A stretch of 64,000 nucleotides of DNA from Krasilnikovia cinnamomea (GTDB taxonomy: Bacteria > Actinomycetota > Actinomycetes > Mycobacteriales > Micromonosporaceae). Position 1 is the stretch's first letter, and the number at the start of each line of letters is the position of its first letter. Both the position numbers and the translations under genes were made by a program. The notes below the pieces were generated by a model. The model had not been told where the DNA came from, searched no databases, and saw nothing but the letters and a program-made list of their open reading frames with translations. Positions 62,365 to 64,000 of this stretch are shown one piece after another. The stretch spans positions 1 through 64,000 of the forward strand of contig NZ_SHKY01000001.1 in NCBI RefSeq assembly GCF_004217545.1, given 5' to 3'.

Positions 62365-62457
62365 GTGGACTGCCCTCTCCTCAGGTGCGGTGGTCCTCAT
62401 TCTGCCCGCCGCCCGGGCCGGGCCGAGGCGGTGACGGCGGCGTGGCAGGATCCAGGG

Positions 62458-63132
62458 GTGCCGCCACCCACCTTCGCCCGGCTGCTGCCGGAAACGGTGG
62501 TGGCGGTCGAGTCGTACGGCGACGCCGGCACCGAACCGGTCTTCCCCGGCGAGGAGGACCTGGTGGCGGACGCGGTGGCCGGCCGGCGCCGCGAGTTCGT
62601 GACGGCCCGCCGCTGCGCCCGCGAGGCGCTGGCCCGGCTCGGCCACGCCCCCGCCCCGATCCGGCGCGGACCCAAAGGGTCGCCGGTGTGGCCGCCCGGC
62701 GTCGCGGGCAGCATCACCCACTGCACCGGGTTCCGCGCCGCCGCGGTCGTCGGAATCGGTGAGCTCGTCAGCGTCGGCATCGACGCCGAACGGGCCGGTC
62801 CCCTGCCCGACGGGGTGCAACCGCTGATCACCGTGCCGGGCGAGGAGCGGATGCTCGACCGGCTGGCCGCCGACCACCCGGCCGGGCCGTGGGGCAAGGT
62901 GCTGTTCAGCGCCAAGGAGTCGGTGTACAAGGCGTGGTTCCCGCTCACCGGGCGGTGGCTGGGATTCGAGGACGCCCGGCTGAGCATCGACCCGGTCGCG
63001 GGCACGTTCCGCGCCGACCTGCTCGTCTCCGGTACCCGCCGCGACGGCGGGGCGCCGCTGACCGAGCTGCGCGGCCGGTTCCTGGTCGACGAGGGACTGA
63101 TCCTGACCGCCGTGACCGTGGAAGCGGACTGA
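62458..63132 (+). CDS. 4'-phosphopantetheinyl transferase (EntD/Sfp type)
   Basis: 224 aa. Transfers the phosphopantetheine arm of CoA to carrier-protein serines. Signatures: RRCAREALARLG, PVWPPGVAGSITHC, the Mg site VGIDAERAG (Asp, Glu), and FSAKESVYKAWFP (WxxKE-like). GTG 62458 is preceded by CAGGATCCAGGG, a weak site. No synthase genes are in the window, so it may serve distant NRPS/PKS clusters; the acyl-CoA synthetase downstream may be cotranscribed. Confidence 0.9.
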   Translation: MPPPTFARLLPETVVAVESYGDAGTEPVFPGEEDLVADAVAGRRREFVTARRCAREALARLGHAPAPIRRGPKGSPVWPPGVAGSITHCTGFRAAAVVGIGELVSVGIDAERAGPLPDGVQPLITVPGEERMLDRLAADHPAGPWGKVLFSAKESVYKAWFPLTGRWLGFEDARLSIDPVAGTFRADLLVSGTRRDGGAPLTELRGRFLVDEGLILTAVTVEAD

Positions 63133-63172
63133 CCGACGGCCCGGATGTGGCCGCCGACCGAGAGGACATCGG

Positions 63173-64000
63173 ATGGACCTGCTGGCGGGGCTGTCGCGAC
63201 CCGAGATGGACGCCGCCGACGCGGTCCGCGTCGGCGGCGACGCGATGTCCGGCGAGCGGCTGCTGGGGGCCGCCGCGGCCGTCGCCGCGGACGTGCGCGG
63301 CGCCGGGGTCGTCGCCGTGCACGCCACCGCGACCCTGCACACCGTGGTCGCCGTCGCCGGGGCGTTGCTGGGCGGCGCGGCCGTGGTGCCGTTGCCGCCG
63401 GACTCGGGCCCGGCCGAGGCGGGCCACATCCTCGCCGACTCGGGCGCCACGCTGCTGCTGAGCGGTGCCGCCGAACCGCCGCCCACCACCCTGCCCGTCG
63501 TGCCGGTGGACCCCTCGCGCACCGGCACGCCCGGCCCCGACGCCACCGGGGCCGACGACCCGGCGCTGATCATGTACACCAGCGGGACGACCGGCGCCCC
63601 GAAAGGGGTGGTGCTCTCGCACGCCGCGGTCGCGGCCGACCTGGACGCGCTGGCCGACGCGTGGGCCTGGACCCCGGCCGACGTGCTGGTGCACGGGTTG
63701 CCGCTGTTCCACGTGCACGGGCTGGTCCTCGGCGTGCTGGGCGCGCTGCGGACCGGCTGCCGGCTGCACCACACGGGACGGCCCCACCCGCGGGCGTACG
63801 CGGCGGCCGGCGGCACCCTCTACTTCGGCGTACCCACGGTCTGGTCCCGGGTGTGCGCCGACCCGGCCGTGGCCGCCGCGCTGGCCGGTGCCCGCCTGCT
63901 CGTCTCGGGCAGCGCGGCGCTGCCCGTGCCGGTGTTCGAACGCCTCGCCGCGCTGAGCGGGCACCGCCCCGTCGAGCGGTACGGCATGACCGAAACCCTG
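63173..64000 (+). CDS. Acyl-CoA synthetase, malonyl-CoA-ligase-like (3' end beyond window)
   Basis: 276 residues visible of an ANL-superfamily adenylating enzyme. A3 motif MYTSGTTGAPKGVVLSH (about residues 125-141), LPLFHVHGLVLGVLGAL, and A5 YGMTETL at the very edge. The compact N-terminus and HVHGL segment resemble MatB/FadD36-type malonyl- or methylmalonyl-CoA ligases. ATG 63173 has GAGAGG about 7-12 nt upstream. Begins 40 bp after the PPTase gene on the same strand; together they may supply and activate extender-type units. The C-terminal domain is outside the window. Confidence 0.88.
   Translation, partial: MDLLAGLSRPEMDAADAVRVGGDAMSGERLLGAAAAVAADVRGAGVVAVHATATLHTVVAVAGALLGGAAVVPLPPDSGPAEAGHILADSGATLLLSGAAEPPPTTLPVVPVDPSRTGTPGPDATGADDPALIMYTSGTTGAPKGVVLSHAAVAADLDALADAWAWTPADVLVHGLPLFHVHGLVLGVLGALRTGCRLHHTGRPHPRAYAAAGGTLYFGVPTVWSRVCADPAVAAALAGARLLVSGSAALPVPVFERLAALSGHRPVERYGMTETL

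Overview
High-GC (roughly 70% or more) actinobacterial chromosome with GTG/TTG starts, four-base start/stop overlaps, long GC hairpins as terminators, F420-type LLM oxidoreductases, a fused CydDC and many Tat/Sec-exported hydrolases. The flavour is Micromonosporaceae (Actinoplanes-like); this is inference from gene content, not a database match.

Layout. 1-6032: 5' end of a BlaI-family repressor gene, a pair of dyad operators, and a divergent cytochrome bd operon cydA-cydB-cydDC. 6120-9637: a two-gene heterodimeric ABC exporter with complementary loss of ATP-site motifs. 9747-10682: folP2-like gene. 10683 to about 12400: an IS110-family insertion with a likely bridge-RNA-bearing end. 12597-18000: a secreted beta-propeller/LamG protein, a lipoprotein alpha/beta hydrolase, an F420-dependent oxidoreductase, and a 51-aa membrane peptide translationally coupled to a PfkB sugar kinase. 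18001-18787: gene-free and repeat-rich, with a 9-bp minisatellite and five copies of a roughly 95-bp unit. 18788-23309: quinone-oxidoreductase-like MDR, htpG, a small pilin-like protein and a cobalamin-binding-protein homologue.

23500-30497: the most interesting block. A CDP-alcohol phosphatidyltransferase diverges from a coupled run of MDR dehydrogenase, 6-pyruvoyltetrahydropterin-synthase homologue (lacking the catalytic Cys/Asp/His), GT4 glycosyltransferase, methyltransferase and a YbhN/LPG-synthase-type membrane protein. A RibD-type reductase and a second-type GTP cyclohydrolase II follow. It looks like an uncharacterised pathway from GTP to a modified, possibly glycosylated or lipid-linked, pterin/pyrimidine product.

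30625-33591: recQ (its 3' end merged into a 33-bp tandem repeat), a PhnB/VOC protein and a GerW/YtfJ spore-type protein. 33756-40851: a maltose/maltodextrin-type ABC importer (binding protein, MalF, MalG), a divergent LacI-family regulator and a secreted GH13 alpha-amylase with CBM20. 40985-45777: a PknH_C-like lipoprotein, an LLM monooxygenase, a stand-alone KAS III and an M4 protease. 46088-49448: a second sugar ABC importer. No sugar-import ATPase is present for either importer, so a shared MsiK-like ATPase elsewhere is expected. 49501-52161: pyruvate phosphate dikinase. 52487-56699: divergent secreted M36 and S1 proteases around a 16-bp palindrome. 56801-60773: glycolate oxidase-like GlcD-GlcE-GlcF. 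61034 to the end: an unrecognised secreted protein, an ABM-type monooxygenase, a phosphopantetheinyl transferase and the start of a malonyl-CoA-ligase-like acyl-CoA synthetase.

How it fits together: much of the window serves polymer degradation and uptake (amylase, M4, M36 and S1 proteases, two sugar importers) and flexible carbon and respiratory metabolism (cytochrome bd, PPDK, glycolate oxidase). The accessory novelty lies in the GTP-derived cluster, the repeats and the IS110 element. No tRNA, rRNA or CRISPR array was found.
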